This document shows positions 36,996 to 49,265 of a stretch of DNA of 64,000 nucleotides, piece by piece. The notes beneath the pieces were generated by a model that had not been told where the DNA came from, did not search any database, and worked only from the letters and a program-made list of their open reading frames with translations. The DNA is from Solea solea (taxonomy: Eukaryota; Chordata; Actinopteri; Pleuronectiformes; Soleidae): NCBI RefSeq assembly GCF_958295425.1, contig NC_081146.1, forward strand, positions 8,257,485 to 8,321,484. The letters run 5' to 3'. Both the position numbers and the translations under genes were made by a program. Position 1 is the first letter of the stretch; the number at the start of each line of letters is the position of its first letter.

Positions 36996-39214
36996 TAAAC
37001 GACAGAGCTGCTTACATTTGAGCTGATTTGTCTCCTAGACATTTCCAACAAAAAATAAACGGCCTACAATATGACTCAGCTACAAGGCTGTTGCTGATTT
37101 ATATTTACGTCTGTGCATAGTGAATCATGGGGAATATAGATACATGTATACATTTTTCTGAGATGTATGGTAAGGTATTAGCTTGAGGGAAAGCAGGGGA
37201 ACGATGAAACGAGAGGGTCTGCGTTGAAGCAAACTTGTTGTAATCAAAGACAGCGTAAGTATTGTGAACAAAAGAGGGCAGGGTTAGTTTTGGCATTCTC
37301 AGAATTGCTGCCCTCATTTTCCGCCCCACATCAGCTGGACAATAGGATGGGTTCCCCCTTTGCTTCTTTCCCTGAGCTGGAACTGTGTTCTTCCTCTGGG
37401 ACATACAAATATTAAACTGATGAAGAAATAAATAGATCAGTACTGAGGATGTTTTCACCTTTAAAATTGGCTTTCTGCTCCACCTTATAGCTCAGATCAA
37501 CGTGGATCAGTTGAGCATTTTACATTTAATCAATGGACATTATGTGCGTTCCTCGTGTGGTGTCTGTCCCAGAGTTGTTAGTGCAAAACATGTTTGCTCG
37601 GCCTTGGTGAAGGCAGAGCGCTACAGACTTGATGCTTGACTGCACAAATGTGTTGTGACATGGTGCTTCCTCCCTGGTTCCCAAAGGGTGGGGAGAAGTG
37701 GACTAACTGTGCACTTGTGATGAACAGGTCTCTCTGCAAACAGTGCTTAGGCACCACAAGGTCACATAAACCTTCAAAGGTCAATCATGTCATCACGCAT
37801 TCGCTGCCAGCCCAAATGTTCACCTTCACCTGTTCTTGCTCTGAAGTTGTTTATAATTGAAATTTTCCCTGAATGAAAGTTGAATGAAATCAGTTAAAAA
37901 TGGTTTTACTTCTACTTCTACTTACGTATTGACTTAAATTTGGGGAGAAATCAAGATTCATAGCAATTGTGTTGTGACTCAAAGTGTGTTTGCACAGCGC
38001 ATAAACATATCGATATATACAGAACCTTCGCTACATTGATATTTAATAAATTAAATATCCTCATTGAAGTATTGCCTAATGTATTTAAGTAAGTACTCAC
38101 TTTTATACTTAATATTAATCTTATTTGTCCCATTTTCAGAAACACTTGGCTGTTTTATTCTGTGTATACATGTATAGAAATATAGGAATGTGATTTAGTT
38201 GATGGTTCATTCTGTAGGCAGCCCTGAGTGTGAGGCTTGTTCACAGGAACAGCTTGACTTTGGATTTTATCACACTGATAAGCGAAGAAAAGCTGGCTGT
38301 GTTTTTTTCTTCCTCGCTCTTCCTCTCTCTTTTCACCCTCCCTTTCTGTCTCCCTACCCACTTTCTGTTTCTCACCTTGGAGAGCTGTTGAGAGGAAGTG
38401 AAAGGTGCAGAGCTTATGGGTCAGGAGGGAGTGTTGTAATAGTTTTTAAATGGGCCTAATGTACCATACTGCTGTAATGTCATGAGGGATGGGATTGTAG
38501 CACAAAGCCTGATAAATGAGTCAATGTAATATCAGGAATGTCCGTTACTTTAAACATTGGGTGCAGTGTGAGACTTTTATTCATCAAGTGTTATCAAAAA
38601 AGGGAGTCAAGAAAATCAAAGCAGGAAATTCTGGCCTAGTTGCTATGGTATTTATGTATTTGTATTCCAGCTGTCTTGTTGGAGGATTTATGGTATGGTA
38701 TCTGCTGGGACGTTTTCCAAAACTTGTGAAAGGCTTAGTCAGTCTTTACAAGGGGAGAGTGACACAAGTATGTGGGTGTGTGCACACAGGTTAATGACTA
38801 ATGGAGTGCATTGAGGACAAAGTTCACACAAACTAGAACCAGAAACTAAAGTGTCACTGCTTGTAAATCCGAGTTGCTGTATTTGTTCAAATCAAAGCTG
38901 TGACTCTGTTTTTCCTTTTCTTTTTATACTTTTGTATATTAGCAGTGTCTCTGTGTGTATTCTGGATTTTTAAGGCCAATACTGACATTGTAACAATTAA
39001 GTAACAATCCTTGGGCCAATGCATCCCACACTTTTAGATGAAATAACTGTGAAATTACAGGGTAAAACTGTGCAGTTCTGTTTTCTTGATAAACACTGGA
39101 CTCTCTCCACTCTGATTTATGATTGCTGATATTTACAGAATACATCACTGCACTATTTACAGTAATGATGAATAGACACCTCTTCAAGAGAGACATTGGT
39201 ATTTGTTAGTGATA

Positions 39215-39575
39215 AAGGCCCTAAACTACCAGATATCTTATCAATATTGCTTCACCAATCAGACCTGCTCCTCAAATTGTTTTAAAATTGTTCCAGGAGT
39301 AAATTCTAAAACCTGTTTTCTCTTGGATTGCCGTGCGTGTCTGTGCACATCACTGAGTGCAGCAGACTCATGGAACGATCTACAACACACTCTTACATTT
39401 GTTTCAATGTCACATTTATATTCTGTTCGTTCAGAGCTGCCAACTTGCCATAATTCAAAGGTTTTTTAATGAATTTCTCTTGACACCTGTGTTTGTTTGT
39501 GTTCCTATTGCTTTTAATTTGTCTCTTTTATACGCGAGTCAGGGTCACTCCTCACTGATTTCTCAAGTTTAAATA
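39215..39575 (+). mobile_element. non-LTR retrotransposon 3' fragment
   Basis: The translated piece around ACLCTSLSAADSWNDLQHTL resembles the C-terminal end of LINE polyproteins, where an A(A/P)-x-x-WN-x-LQ-x-(T/S)L motif is common. It is followed by an AT-rich 3' end. No reverse transcriptase core is visible, so it is 5'-truncated. The clade is not assigned. Confidence 0.55.
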
Positions 39576-39843
39576 AAAGATGTATTTATGTATTAAACTG
39601 CTCTGGTCTTTCTATGCTGCAATATCTTGCACTTCACTTTAATGTTGAAGGCATGGGAACACCTACATACTTGTATGTCCGTCCTCAGTCAGACCATTAA
39701 TACAAAATCCTGTTTGTTTTGAATATTCACATCTTCAATATCAATATATCATATAATGCTAGATTAAACCTTAAAGTGTTGTCACACTTCCCCTGATCTT
39801 CCCCTGTCTTCCTGTCTGACTGTAATCGTCTCTTTGTCAACAG

Positions 39844-40720
39844 CATGAGCACACCATCCTCAGGTCGGAAGACCCCAGTGGACCACGGTGTCCAGATCCG
39901 CTTCATCAATGAAGCAAGTGGTGGACATCCCGGGTCCCAGCCGAGGCCCAAGACTCATACCTCATCCAAATATGGCGTGGCAGTGAGGGTGCAGGGTATT
40001 GACGGCCAACCATATGTGGTCCTGAAGGACGGACAAAAAGGAGACTCGTATGGAGTTCAGCTCAAGACGTCAGGCTACAGTAGCCTTCCACGGAGGAGAG
40101 ACAAGGTAGAGTCAGAACCACAGGGGGTGGATGTGGGAGGAGGAAGTGGAAGAGGACAAGGAGCGGAACTGCGCCGGGCCCATTCCCAAGGGTCACTGCT
40201 GGACAGGGATGGAGAGGGAGGGGCAGGTAATGAAGATTTTCAGCTGTCCAGGCCACCAGGGGATGGGAAGTCTGGGAGTTATGGAAACCTGGATGGAGGA
40301 TTAGGATTAAGAGGAGAGAGAGAGCAGCCCCGGCATATCGGTAGTAGAGAGAGGGGCACGGAGAGGAATGCGTGGGGTGGTTCACATCAGACGGGGCTCA
40401 ACGGGTCAGTGAGAGACAATCACTCCTATCCTGACCGTCCTCAGTCTAATCAGAGACAGACCGGTGTTAACAGACAAGTGAACAGGTTTGACGGTGGCAG
40501 CACCGTGGACCAACAGAGATACCATCAACAAGATAACACCGCTACATCGCCTGCTCTCAGCCCCAACCTCCGCACGTCACCTCCATCCTCAACTCATAGC
40601 AGCTTGACGCGCAGCCAGGAAGCTGTCAGCGGTTATCCTGGACACTCTGCTAATCAGTGGTCTTCACCAGGGAGATATGCTCCTGTGGCAGCACCACAGG
40701 CCAATCTGACTGAGGCACAA
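39844..40720 (+). CDS. cgn: cgn coding exon 1 (head domain)
   Basis: The ATG at 39845-39847 lies one base after the AACAG acceptor. The 292 codons [20 protein letters not shown] to ANLTEAQ form a disordered Gly/Ser/Arg-rich head with the ZO-1-interacting motif. Donor GTAAGA. Confidence 0.96.
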
Positions 40721-43700
40721 GTAAGAAGTGAATATTGTTATTGAAATTAAGAATAAATGTGCTTTTGCTTCACCACTGACGCTGATTTTCAGTGTGTTCC
40801 ACGCACCACAGAGCATGCAAATTTGCAAGAGTAGTTTTCTGATCTATGTCTAAAGGTGACCCCTGACCTTTTGCTGGACCAGGGTCAGAGTGCAGAGATG
40901 AGCAGTGAGGAGGAGCAGGTCATGCAGACTGTGTACAACATTCTGAAGCAAGGGTACGGACTTACATTGCATCATTAACCTCCTCTTACTGGAAAAAGCA
41001 CGTTGTTTTTAATAGTTGAAATTCTACAAAATTTGTAATTTCATCTTCTCCTTGTTTTTCTTTTCTTCAGAAATAACGAGAGTGACGCTGTGATCAGGCA
41101 CAAAGTCAAGCTCATCTTTCAGAGGATTCCCAGTAGAAAAGTTAGTCCCTTTCTTGAAAAGTTGTAGTTCTGTGACAGGTCATACACAGATTCATACATT
41201 AAATAAAATAAATGATATGGGCAAGCTGCTAATAGCATTTCTGTCGCCTCACACATTTTCCCTCAGTCCAATGAAATGCCGAGGGAAGAGTGGACGAGAG
41301 AAAAGAGGGTGCTTGAGAGAAAAATCGCTGAACTACAAACTGCCCTGCAGGAGAAAAAAATGGTGAGCGGAACAGGAATAAACATGATTTTAGGATGTAG
41401 AGGTTTTTAGTGTGTATGAGCACTGCTGATATGATATTATATGATTCCTTTTTTGAATTAGAATAAAAAATATTCAGTTTTTTGGTCTAAATTCAGCCAG
41501 ATAAGTGGAACTGGCAGTAAGTGGAGGATGTTAATATACTCAGATGAACCTGCCACTATTACTTAACTCCAGTTACATGGAGCTCATCCAGTGCCACACT
41601 CCTTTTAATGGAAGCACTGACTATCAAGGAAGGAAGTAGTTTTTGGCCTGTTGCAACAGCAGGAGACTAATCTAACCAAGAGGGCTGGGGGTTCCTTGGA
41701 TTGCGCTTCAGATTAATTGTCTTGATTAATCCTTAAAAGTGCACATACACAATAATCTTACTTCAGTACTGTCTCAATATATGTTGTTTCAAGGAATTTG
41801 GGCAGGTTTTAATCCCTAATGGCTCCCAAGCACTTAATCCTGTATGCATATTGATCGCATGGCAAATGCCAGCATACGTGTACGTTTCCTAAAAGCCCAT
41901 TGTTTATGCAGCCAGTGCAACCTGCTGTCTCATATTTCACTGCTCTCATTTATTCATCACGTTTGCTTGTGTGCAGGACTCTGAGGTCGCTCTGAAAGCT
42001 GAGCTGGAATGCTGTCTGGATGAAAACCTGCAACTCCGGGAGATGCTGGACCGGAAGAAGACGGAATTAAATGAAACACAATCAGAGTGAGTGCACAACA
42101 GCACATGCACACTCCAGCACGCAAACATAGAGTAAAGCATGGTACCACTGTTTTGCAAATCTTTGTGTTCAGGAGTAAGAGGGGGACAACTCCACTTTGT
42201 TTTCAAGCCCACAATTGCCACTGTTTCACGAACAAGCAGTTAGTGTGTCTTATTCACGAGGCCACGTTCTTATGTCATCGTTATTTGAAAAGAAGAATCA
42301 CTTGGTGGTCTGTATGCCCTCTTTTTCTCGCAGGCTGACTCAGCTGCGTATGGAAAGGGAGAATGCAGAGGCACGAGTCAGAGGGATGGAGGACCAGCTG
42401 GCTGAGCTTCAGGAGGAACTAAGGAGAGATAATGGCAGCAAGACGGTACTGAAATAGAGAAAACAGACAAGTTGAATAGTTGAGAAATAAAATAACATGG
42501 TGGTCAGCAGCACCATCAGTTACTGTAAGACTCCTTATGTTTGCAGGACCTGATGTCTTGTCAGACACAGCTCATGGACGTCTGCCAGCTGAAACACAAG
42601 CTGGAGGAGACGCTGAGGCAGAGGGAGAGGGAGCTAACGGCTCTAAAAGGAGCACTGAAGGACGAGGTGGCCACACATGACAAAGAGATAGAGGCACTCA
42701 GGGAGCAGTACAGTGCCGACATGGAGAAGCTCCGCAGCAGCATGGAACAGGTGTCTCAGGTGTGTGCACACACGAGTTAGGTTTGAAAGGAAAATAGTTT
42801 CAATCAGATTGATTGGTCGAGCCTATTGATTTGATTAAAAGTAGAGGGAGGGCTGTGTCATGACCAGGTCTGCTGAGAAATGCATGCCAATAGCAGACAA
42901 TAATCTTAATTTTCTACTGCTTTATCCTCCGCTACATGAAGGACACTGGGGAGTGCTGGTGCAAATGCCAGCTGACCTGGACAGGTCACCAGTCCATGAC
43001 AGGGACACATAGAGACAAACAACCATCTGCTCTCACACTCACACCTATGGTCAATTAAGAGTGTCCAAATTTGCCCTGATCCTCAAATCTACCTACAGTC
43101 CAAAAACCTTTGAAATTTTCAACTGTAGGAGGAAATGAACATAGCTCAAGAAAAACACTTCCCAGTGTTTTCGAGTTCTGTCTGCTTGTTGAGGATGGTG
43201 AAAGTGTAATGTTTTTTTCTGGCACACCAATGGTGTGGAGGGATTTCTTGTGGTGTAGTAATGGCACAAAACATTAACATTAGATTAAAAGACATCATAG
43301 CAGTGTGCAGATTCCTCATGTATAAGATTTGAACAATCCACTTAAGAAAGTGGAAACCAGTTTCATTCTTTGTATTTTCCTCTTTTCTTTTTATTTTGTC
43401 ACTGCTGTAGTAAAATAGGAAATAGAAATATTGTTAGTATCAACTTAATGTTAACTGCATACAGTGTGCTCTCTTTTGGGTTAATCCTTTATCTTCTCTA
43501 TAAGCCTCTCTTCCAGTTAGTTAGCTTATTATGGCTCCATTAATGTTACCTGCTACTGTATATTACCTACCTAGTAAAGCTAGTATTCTGTTATTTGGAG
43601 TTGTTTAGAGGTTAACTTTGTTCCTCTGCTCAGTCTTAGTTGAAGCTCTTCTGGCAGCAGTGACATCCTCCCCTTGGACCTGGATTTAGGGATTTGGGGG

Positions 43701-46700
43701 ATTTTCTGCTGTTGTTTTTCCTGAACATTCTGTCCGGTTAGATGATACATAGAGCATTGTTGGGCGGTTATATGTTTTAGCACTTTGGTCAACTATGAAA
43801 AAAAATTGGTTTAAATCACATTACTGTTGTAATCTACCACCAATTTTAAAGCAGTTATAACTTTACAGTGGTAGCTTGTTGCTGCCAATTACAGTAACAT
43901 GTGCTGCACATAGAGCTATAAGAAACATAAATAACATAAATAGTATTATAAAGAGACATTTGACCTCCTTCATCAAGACAACTAGGACAAGTCAATCTAC
44001 ACTGAGAATACTACTTATGAAATGGTTGGTAAATAATACAATAAGCTCTTAATACAGTCTTCTCTATTCTGTTTTAGTCTCACGCAGGGATTGAAGCGGA
44101 GCGGTTACGTGTCAATACATCGGTTCGCTCTCTCCAGCAGCAGTTGGAGGACTGTAGAGACGAGAGCAGCCACTGGATGGAGCAGTTTCATTCCACCAGG
44201 GATGAGCTGAGGACAACTAAACAAGAGTGAGTCACTGAACAGTTTAAACATGTCTTACTGATCACAACATGTATTCATCCTTACATCCGTCTGTGTTTGG
44301 GATGTCCAGTGTTTACATGGACACTCATTTACTCCTTCTCACTGTGTGTCCATCTCTTCTCTTTTTATTTTACCCGGTCACTGTTTCTTCTTCTTCTTCT
44401 TCTTCTTCTTCTGTCTGTCAGAGAGCCACCCAGCAGGCCTGAAACACCGTGAGAGTCACTTATTGAACAGCATTTGTGTTTAGACATGACTAGCTGACTA
44501 GGTGTGCTAACCACTGTAGTGTCAAGGCCATCCACACATGAATCACGTTCAAATATGGACCAAGAATACATTAAAGCAGGGTTCCTACTAGCATATGGAC
44601 CATCTATATTACTGCAGTGAAGCAGAAATTATGCTGATGATCAGCCACAAGCTGATTTTTTTTACTTTTGATTGTGAAACAATACAGATTAAAACACAGA
44701 TTAAGAGTGAGAGGTGTGGGTGGTCTAATTTTGTAAATGTGTAGCAAAAGAAAAAACATACTGTAGACTGTTAATGTCTCTAATGTGCTAACAGGGAATC
44801 CTGACTTATTTGCTCATTGATGACATCAAAATAAATTACACTCACTTGTTGATGATTCGTCTGTGGCCACTGATCAGTCAATCAAGTAGTACACGAGTGG
44901 TACATTTGGCTTATATTCCGTGCTGTGCTCACATGTTCCAGACTTCTGCAAGCTCGCATGGACAAAGAGGAGTTTGAGGAGGAACTGAAGGAGCTCCAGG
45001 ACAAAGTGAGCACCATGAAACAACAGATACCAGACCCGAGCGAATCACAGACTCTCAACCAGGTGCAGTAAACACGCTCATGTTCATGCAATCACTGAGA
45101 CGGCGGTGAACAATAAACACATTTCCACCATCAAATTCTTCATGGTTACGTGCAGGAGCTCCAGCGGTCCACCGCTGATCTACAGAAGGCTAAGGCTGAG
45201 GTGGAGAAGCACAGGACCGAGTTTGACAAGAAGGTCATGGAGGTCATCGCCATAAAAAAGTCTCACCAGAACCAAGATGCAGAGATGAAGTATGAGATTG
45301 ACAGGCTCAAGGGCCAACTGCAGAGGGCCAAAGATGACTGTGCCAGAGCACAGGAGAAAAACAAACGGGTACGTTTAATCTCACAGAAAACATCCACAGA
45401 GTTATACTTAGATCATTTAATGTGTGGAATCAGGGTCTGTTGATGAGGGGAAGGTGGTCAGTTTGCTTATTTTTGTAGATTAAATGTCAGATTATCAACA
45501 ACACACACTGACTGGTTAGATGTATACTTCTGCCAAAAGTGAAACTTTTCCTCAGTCCAAAAAGAATCAAAGTTGCTGCAATAAAACTAAGTGAAATGCT
45601 GTCAAGTATAATTATTTAAAAAACAATTCATTATTCGCCATCGTACTTATAGCTCCCAGACCCAGCCACTATCACAGAGCTGGAGCAGAAGCTTGACGTG
45701 GCACTTACTGAAGCTACCCAGCTCAAAGAGAAACTCTCACTGGCTGAAGACGACCTGGAGTCCAGTAAAACAAATCTAAGCAGGGCTCAGCTGGACCTTA
45801 ACTTGCTTCAAGATTCCCAGCAGGAACAGAAAGAGGTCAACACACGTCTCAAAGAGAAACTCTCGCGAATAGAGGTAACATTGCATCCTCTCACACAGCA
45901 CTCCTTCAGCCCAGGCTGTTCTTGGAGATCTTGGTCTCGGTATCTTGGAGATTATTGAAGTATAACTGAAAATCTTCCGCGGTATCCTCAGGCTCAGCTG
46001 CAGACCAACGCTACCGAGAGCTCAGAGGCGGAGCTCGCCCTGCACTCTGAGGTAAGAGGCCTGAGATCTGAGCTGGATGAGGCCAAGAGAAAAGCATCCA
46101 GACTGAGCCAAGAGCACCGTGAACTCACTCTGCGTCTGGAGGATGAAGCGAAAGAAAAGGAATTGCTCAGGCAAACCATAAGCCAACTGGAAGAGACCAA
46201 ACAACAACAAGAGAGATCTCTAGACAAACTCAACAAAGAGGTAAGAAGGAGAAACCCATCATAGATGTTTGAAAAAGGCGAAAGCTCACTCGAGGACATA
46301 CTGCACAAAATATTCATCCTTGTTTTTGCTTTTTGTCAGTATGACACTCTGTCCATGTCCTCAAGAGAGGAGACACAGGTTCTTCGGGTTCAACTGGAGG
46401 AGCAGAGAGAGAAAGCACGCAAGGAAATGCAGGAGGTGCAGCGCCATGAAGATGACGCTCATTCTGAGCTTGAAAAAAGTCGCACAAGTTTAAGAAGACT
46501 TGAGGAAGAAGTGGGTGTTTGTGTTATTTTAAGTGTCTTTATGCATGTTTACTCTCCTGTTTGGACTGGGTATATGTTTTTTGATTTCATGCAAAATGGT
46601 GTTAAGCAAAGCTAATCCATGCACACATTTGAGTGAATTAGAATATATACTTTATTAGAATATATACTTTATTAATCCCCTTATTAATTACCTGAACACC

Positions 46701-49265
46701 AGGTTTGGCACGACCATTTCTAATATGATACATTTTTTTTACAAGATATCAAGACAGAAGAAGGAGATCCTGCTTGTGTGTGAAGAGAGAGACAACCATC
46801 AGCTGGATAAAGAGCTTCTTAGCAACAGACTGCGCCACCTGGAGGGAGAGTTGGAGAACAGCAAAAACATCTACAATGAGAAAACACGGGAGATTCGCCT
46901 TCTAGAGGTTAGATATGAGCATCTCTTCCCCTCCTGGTTTGGGAGAATGAAGCAGCTCGGAGAGATGACCATAATGTCATGGTTTCCTGTGTCTTATGTG
47001 TTTTTAATAGACTTGTGTTCTTTATTCTTCCTGCACCTCACTTTCTTTTCAAAATAAAACTCAGTGCTTTCAAGGCTCTCACTTCTGAATTTAGACCAGA
47101 CAGTCTCCTAATGAAGGTGATGTCATCTCATATCTGTCAGGACAAGCTGAAGCGCATGGAGCTGGAGCTGGAAGAGGAGAAAAACAGTGTGGAAATGCTG
47201 ACCGATCGGGTGACCAGGAGCAGAGACCAGATTGATCAGCTCCGCTCTGAGCTCATGCAGGAGAGGTCCTCCAAACAGGACCTGGAGCTGGACAAGAACA
47301 CCCTGGAGAGACACGTCTGTGCACATCTTTCACATCTGTTTTTGCTCATCACCATTATACGTCTTCACTTGTATACTTAAATATACAATCAAGGTGAAAT
47401 TACAACTCAAACCCTTTTTTTTTTAATGTGTCAACAGCTGAAGGAGCTGAAGAGTCGTGTGGTCGACATGGAGGGTCAGTCTCGCTCCTCAGCAGGAATC
47501 TCCCAGCTGGAGAGCAAGATCCAGGAGCTTGAAGAAAGCGTACGCAGTGAGGAAAGGTGCAGTGCAGACAGAAAACCTCTTCTATACTATTTGATCTTCA
47601 TCCTTCATTGATCCTGAACTCTCAGCTGTGGATGTGACGCTTGCTGAATAAGTGACGTTTTGAAAACACACTTTTTACAAAAGCCTTTCATTAAATTGTT
47701 GCACACAGTCTTTACTGTTATTATTTCTATATTATTTGGTGGATGAATGTAGTTATCATTGAGTGAATACTATTTTATTGCACTTTGGTTGTGAACCGTG
47801 TGTGTTTTCATTTATAGACATTTTCACTATGAAACTGAAGAAGTCATTTCAGAATAGTTTATGAATATGATCAAGTTTTGTTTGAGTGTTTTGAGTTTGG
47901 GATTATGATTATACGAGATAGGGTTTACTTGAGAGAACATGCTCTTTTCTTAAAATATTCTCCTTCATATTAATATAGCTATGTGTGTAGACAAAACCAG
48001 GCGTAACGAGGCAGTCAGAGATGGCAGACTTCACCCCATTCACGAAAATATGGTCATATTGGCAAGTGCGGAAACACAAACAGACAGAGAGACACACGGA
48101 GACACTCAATGAGTCAAGTAATAAATACATGGGGGCAATGAGGGGGCAAATGTTTTCCGGTCAGGGTAGGAGTGATTTGGCTGAGATTCAGTGATTCATT
48201 TCATCATTAAAATGCTCATATGTCTGGTCTTCTGTTCAAAGGGAGAAAAACTCAATCTTGTCATCTCAGCGTCGTCTGGAGAGGAAACTTAAAGACCTCA
48301 ATATGACACTGGATGAGGAGAGAGAAGCACACACTGAGCAGAAAGACCAGGTGCACATGTCAGAAATTGTATATCATTTAAAAAAAATAAATAAATTAAA
48401 AAAAATAACACATTAACTTAAACTCCACTTTGGTCTTGCTCTGTGTTGTAGTTTGCTCTGAGAGTGAAGGCTCTAAAGAGGCAGGTGGATGAAGGAGAGA
48501 CGGAGCTGGAAAGGATCGATGGTCTGAGAAGAAAAGCTCAGAGAGACATGGAGGAACAGATGGAGATTAAAGAGGCCTTGCAGAGCCGAGTCACAGCTCT
48601 GGAGGCTGAGCTCAAGTAAGCATTTCTTTTTTCTTTTTTCTTTTTTTTATTGTCTCAGTGTTTCTGTTCCTCATCCAACGTGTTACTCACTCTGAGCTCT
48701 TAGAGACGATCGTACAACACATTTCCGGACAATCGCAATGATCACAGCTGTGTGCTCCAAATGATTAAATGACGTGTGAATACTTGTGAACTCAGGATTC
48801 TTCAGCTGTTACACACATTTACAGTCACCTGGTGGTAATTTCCTCGGTCTCACGAAGGTGCAACATTTCACAATGTGATGTGTGTAAAGCGTCAGCATCT
48901 TTTCACCCAGGTGTAAAAGGGTATTTCATTAAACGGCCAACCACTGGGGAAATTTGAAGACATTTCCAGATGCTTCCACTAGCAGGAAACTGCATTTTGT
49001 TCCTGTGTGTTACCAGCAGGGGGAGCACTGGCCGTGTCGACACTTTGCAAATGAAGCAACTCAGGAAAGAATAACTCTGTGTTTCAGTAAATGGCTGTTA
49101 AATCATTTTGTGATAACGATGTGTCGCAGGAGGAAGAGTCAAGCAAAAATGCGCCCGGCTTTGGACTCGTCGGCTCTCAGCTCAGATGATGATGACAGCA
49201 TTTATGACCCGTCCTCCATCACCTCCATTCTCACTGAGAGCCACCTCCAGACCAGCTCCTGTTAG
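39845..49265 (+). CDS. cgn: cgn, cingulin (tight-junction scaffold)
   Basis: Cytoplasmic plaque protein of epithelial tight junctions that binds ZO-1, actin and myosin and regulates Rho signalling. Nineteen coding exons: 39844-40720, 40856-40953, 41071-41140, 41267-41362, 41977-42086, 42334-42445, 42547-42759, 44078-44226, 44942-45062, 45156-45368, 45653-45874, 45992-46240, 46340-46510, 46746-46907, 47141-47314, 47438-47556, 48242-48350, 48452-48615 and 49130-49265. Every junction is GT-AG and in phase. The join is 3564 nt, 1187 residues, close to human CGN at about 1200. The head (residues 1-292) has the ZO-1-interacting motif [20 protein letters not shown] at 41-60 and a basic phosphosite region RRAHSQGS at 110-117. 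The rod is Glu/Lys/Leu heptad coiled coil. The tail ends [20 protein letters not shown] followed by SC, which singles out cingulin rather than the paralogue cgnl1. Confidence 0.96.
40856..40953 (+). CDS. cgn: cgn coding exon 2
   Basis: 98 bp, [20 protein letters not shown] to YNILKQG. Acceptor TAAAG, donor GTACGG, leaves phase 2. The VTPDLL start is typical of cingulin. Confidence 0.93.
41071..41140 (+). CDS. cgn: cgn coding exon 3
   Basis: 70 bp, [20 protein letters not shown] to SRK. Acceptor TTCAG, donor GTTAGT. End of the head and entry to the rod. Confidence 0.93.
41267..41362 (+). CDS. cgn: cgn coding exon 4
   Basis: 96 bp, 32 codons, [20 protein letters not shown] to QEKKM. The first clear coiled-coil heptads. 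Donor GTGAGC. Confidence 0.94.
41977..42086 (+). CDS. cgn: cgn coding exon 5
   Basis: 110 bp, [20 protein letters not shown] to ELNETQS. Coiled coil. Donor GTGAGT in phase 2. Confidence 0.94.
42334..42445 (+). CDS. cgn: cgn coding exon 6
   Basis: 112 bp, [20 protein letters not shown] to DNGSKT. Coiled coil. Acceptor TCGCAG, donor GTACTG. Confidence 0.93.
42547..42759 (+). CDS. cgn: cgn coding exon 7
   Basis: 213 bp, 71 codons, [20 protein letters not shown] to SMEQVSQ. Donor GTGTGT. A donor-like GT nine bases earlier would also be in frame but fits less well. Confidence 0.92.
42890..43080 (+). repeat. 'set-off' type fish repeat
   Basis: TTCTACTGCTTTATCCTCCG, CCTGGACAGGTCACCAGTCC and CACACCTATGGTCAATTAAG are the hallmark blocks. 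The longest copy in the window, inside cgn intron 7. Confidence 0.7.
44078..44226 (+). CDS. cgn: cgn coding exon 8
   Basis: 149 bp, [20 protein letters not shown] to DELRTTKQ, ending in phase 2 before GTGAGT. Confidence 0.94.
44385..44412 (+). repeat. cgn: (TTC)n pyrimidine repeat in cgn intron 8
   Basis: About nine TTC units just before a CAG, forming a strong polypyrimidine tract for a possible microexon at 44422-44448. Confidence 0.93.
44942..45062 (+). CDS. cgn: cgn coding exon 9
   Basis: 121 bp, [20 protein letters not shown] to SESQTLNQ. The sequence aligns with the human rod directly after exon 8. Donor GTGCAG. Confidence 0.93.
45156..45368 (+). CDS. cgn: cgn coding exon 10
   Basis: 213 bp, [20 protein letters not shown] to AQEKNKR. 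Coiled coil. Donor GTACGT. Confidence 0.94.
45653..45874 (+). CDS. cgn: cgn coding exon 11
   Basis: 222 bp, [20 protein letters not shown] to KEKLSRIE. Coiled coil. Donor GTAACA. Confidence 0.94.
45992..46240 (+). CDS. cgn: cgn coding exon 12
   Basis: 249 bp, [20 protein letters not shown] to RSLDKLNKE. It contains an internal perfect donor-like GAG|GTAAGA at 46051/46052 that keeps the frame. The full-length reading is supported by continued similarity to the cingulin rod. Confidence 0.93.
46340..46510 (+). CDS. cgn: cgn coding exon 13
   Basis: 171 bp, [20 protein letters not shown] to LRRLEEE. Coiled coil. Donor GTGGGT. Confidence 0.93.
46746..46907 (+). CDS. cgn: cgn coding exon 14
   Basis: 162 bp, [20 protein letters not shown] to TREIRLLE. 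Coiled coil. Donor GTTAGA. Confidence 0.93.
47141..47314 (+). CDS. cgn: cgn coding exon 15
   Basis: 174 bp, [20 protein letters not shown] then [20 protein letters not shown], which is the best conserved stretch of the cingulin rod. It ends LERH before a weak donor GTCTGT. Confidence 0.93.
47438..47556 (+). CDS. cgn: cgn coding exon 16
   Basis: 119 bp, [20 protein letters not shown] then [19 protein letters not shown]. Acceptor CAACAG, leaves phase 2 before GTGCAG. Confidence 0.93.
48242..48350 (+). CDS. cgn: cgn coding exon 17
   Basis: 109 bp, [20 protein letters not shown] to EQKDQ. It completes the Arg codon split after exon 16. Donor GTGCAC. Confidence 0.93.
48452..48615 (+). CDS. cgn: cgn coding exon 18
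   Basis: 164 bp, [20 protein letters not shown] then [16 protein letters not shown]. Very close to the last rod segment of human cingulin. Donor GTAAGC. Confidence 0.95.
49130..49265 (+). CDS. cgn: cgn coding exon 19 (globular tail and stop)
   Basis: [20 protein letters not shown] to the cingulin-specific C-terminus ESHLQTSSC and TAG at 49263-49265. The acidic [11 protein letters not shown] block is conserved. Confidence 0.96.

Larger units (their letters stand above)
33760..39843 (+). other. cgn: cgn intron 1
   Basis: About 6.1 kb between the UTR exon and the first coding exon. It contains CA/GT runs, GATAC-type repeats, a GT-associated repeat at 35.2 kb and a LINE fragment at 39.2-39.6 kb. 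No additional exon is recognised. Confidence 0.6.

Noticed and set aside
40062..40385. Minus-strand frame across the cgn head exon
   Set aside because: Antisense of a confidently assigned coding exon.
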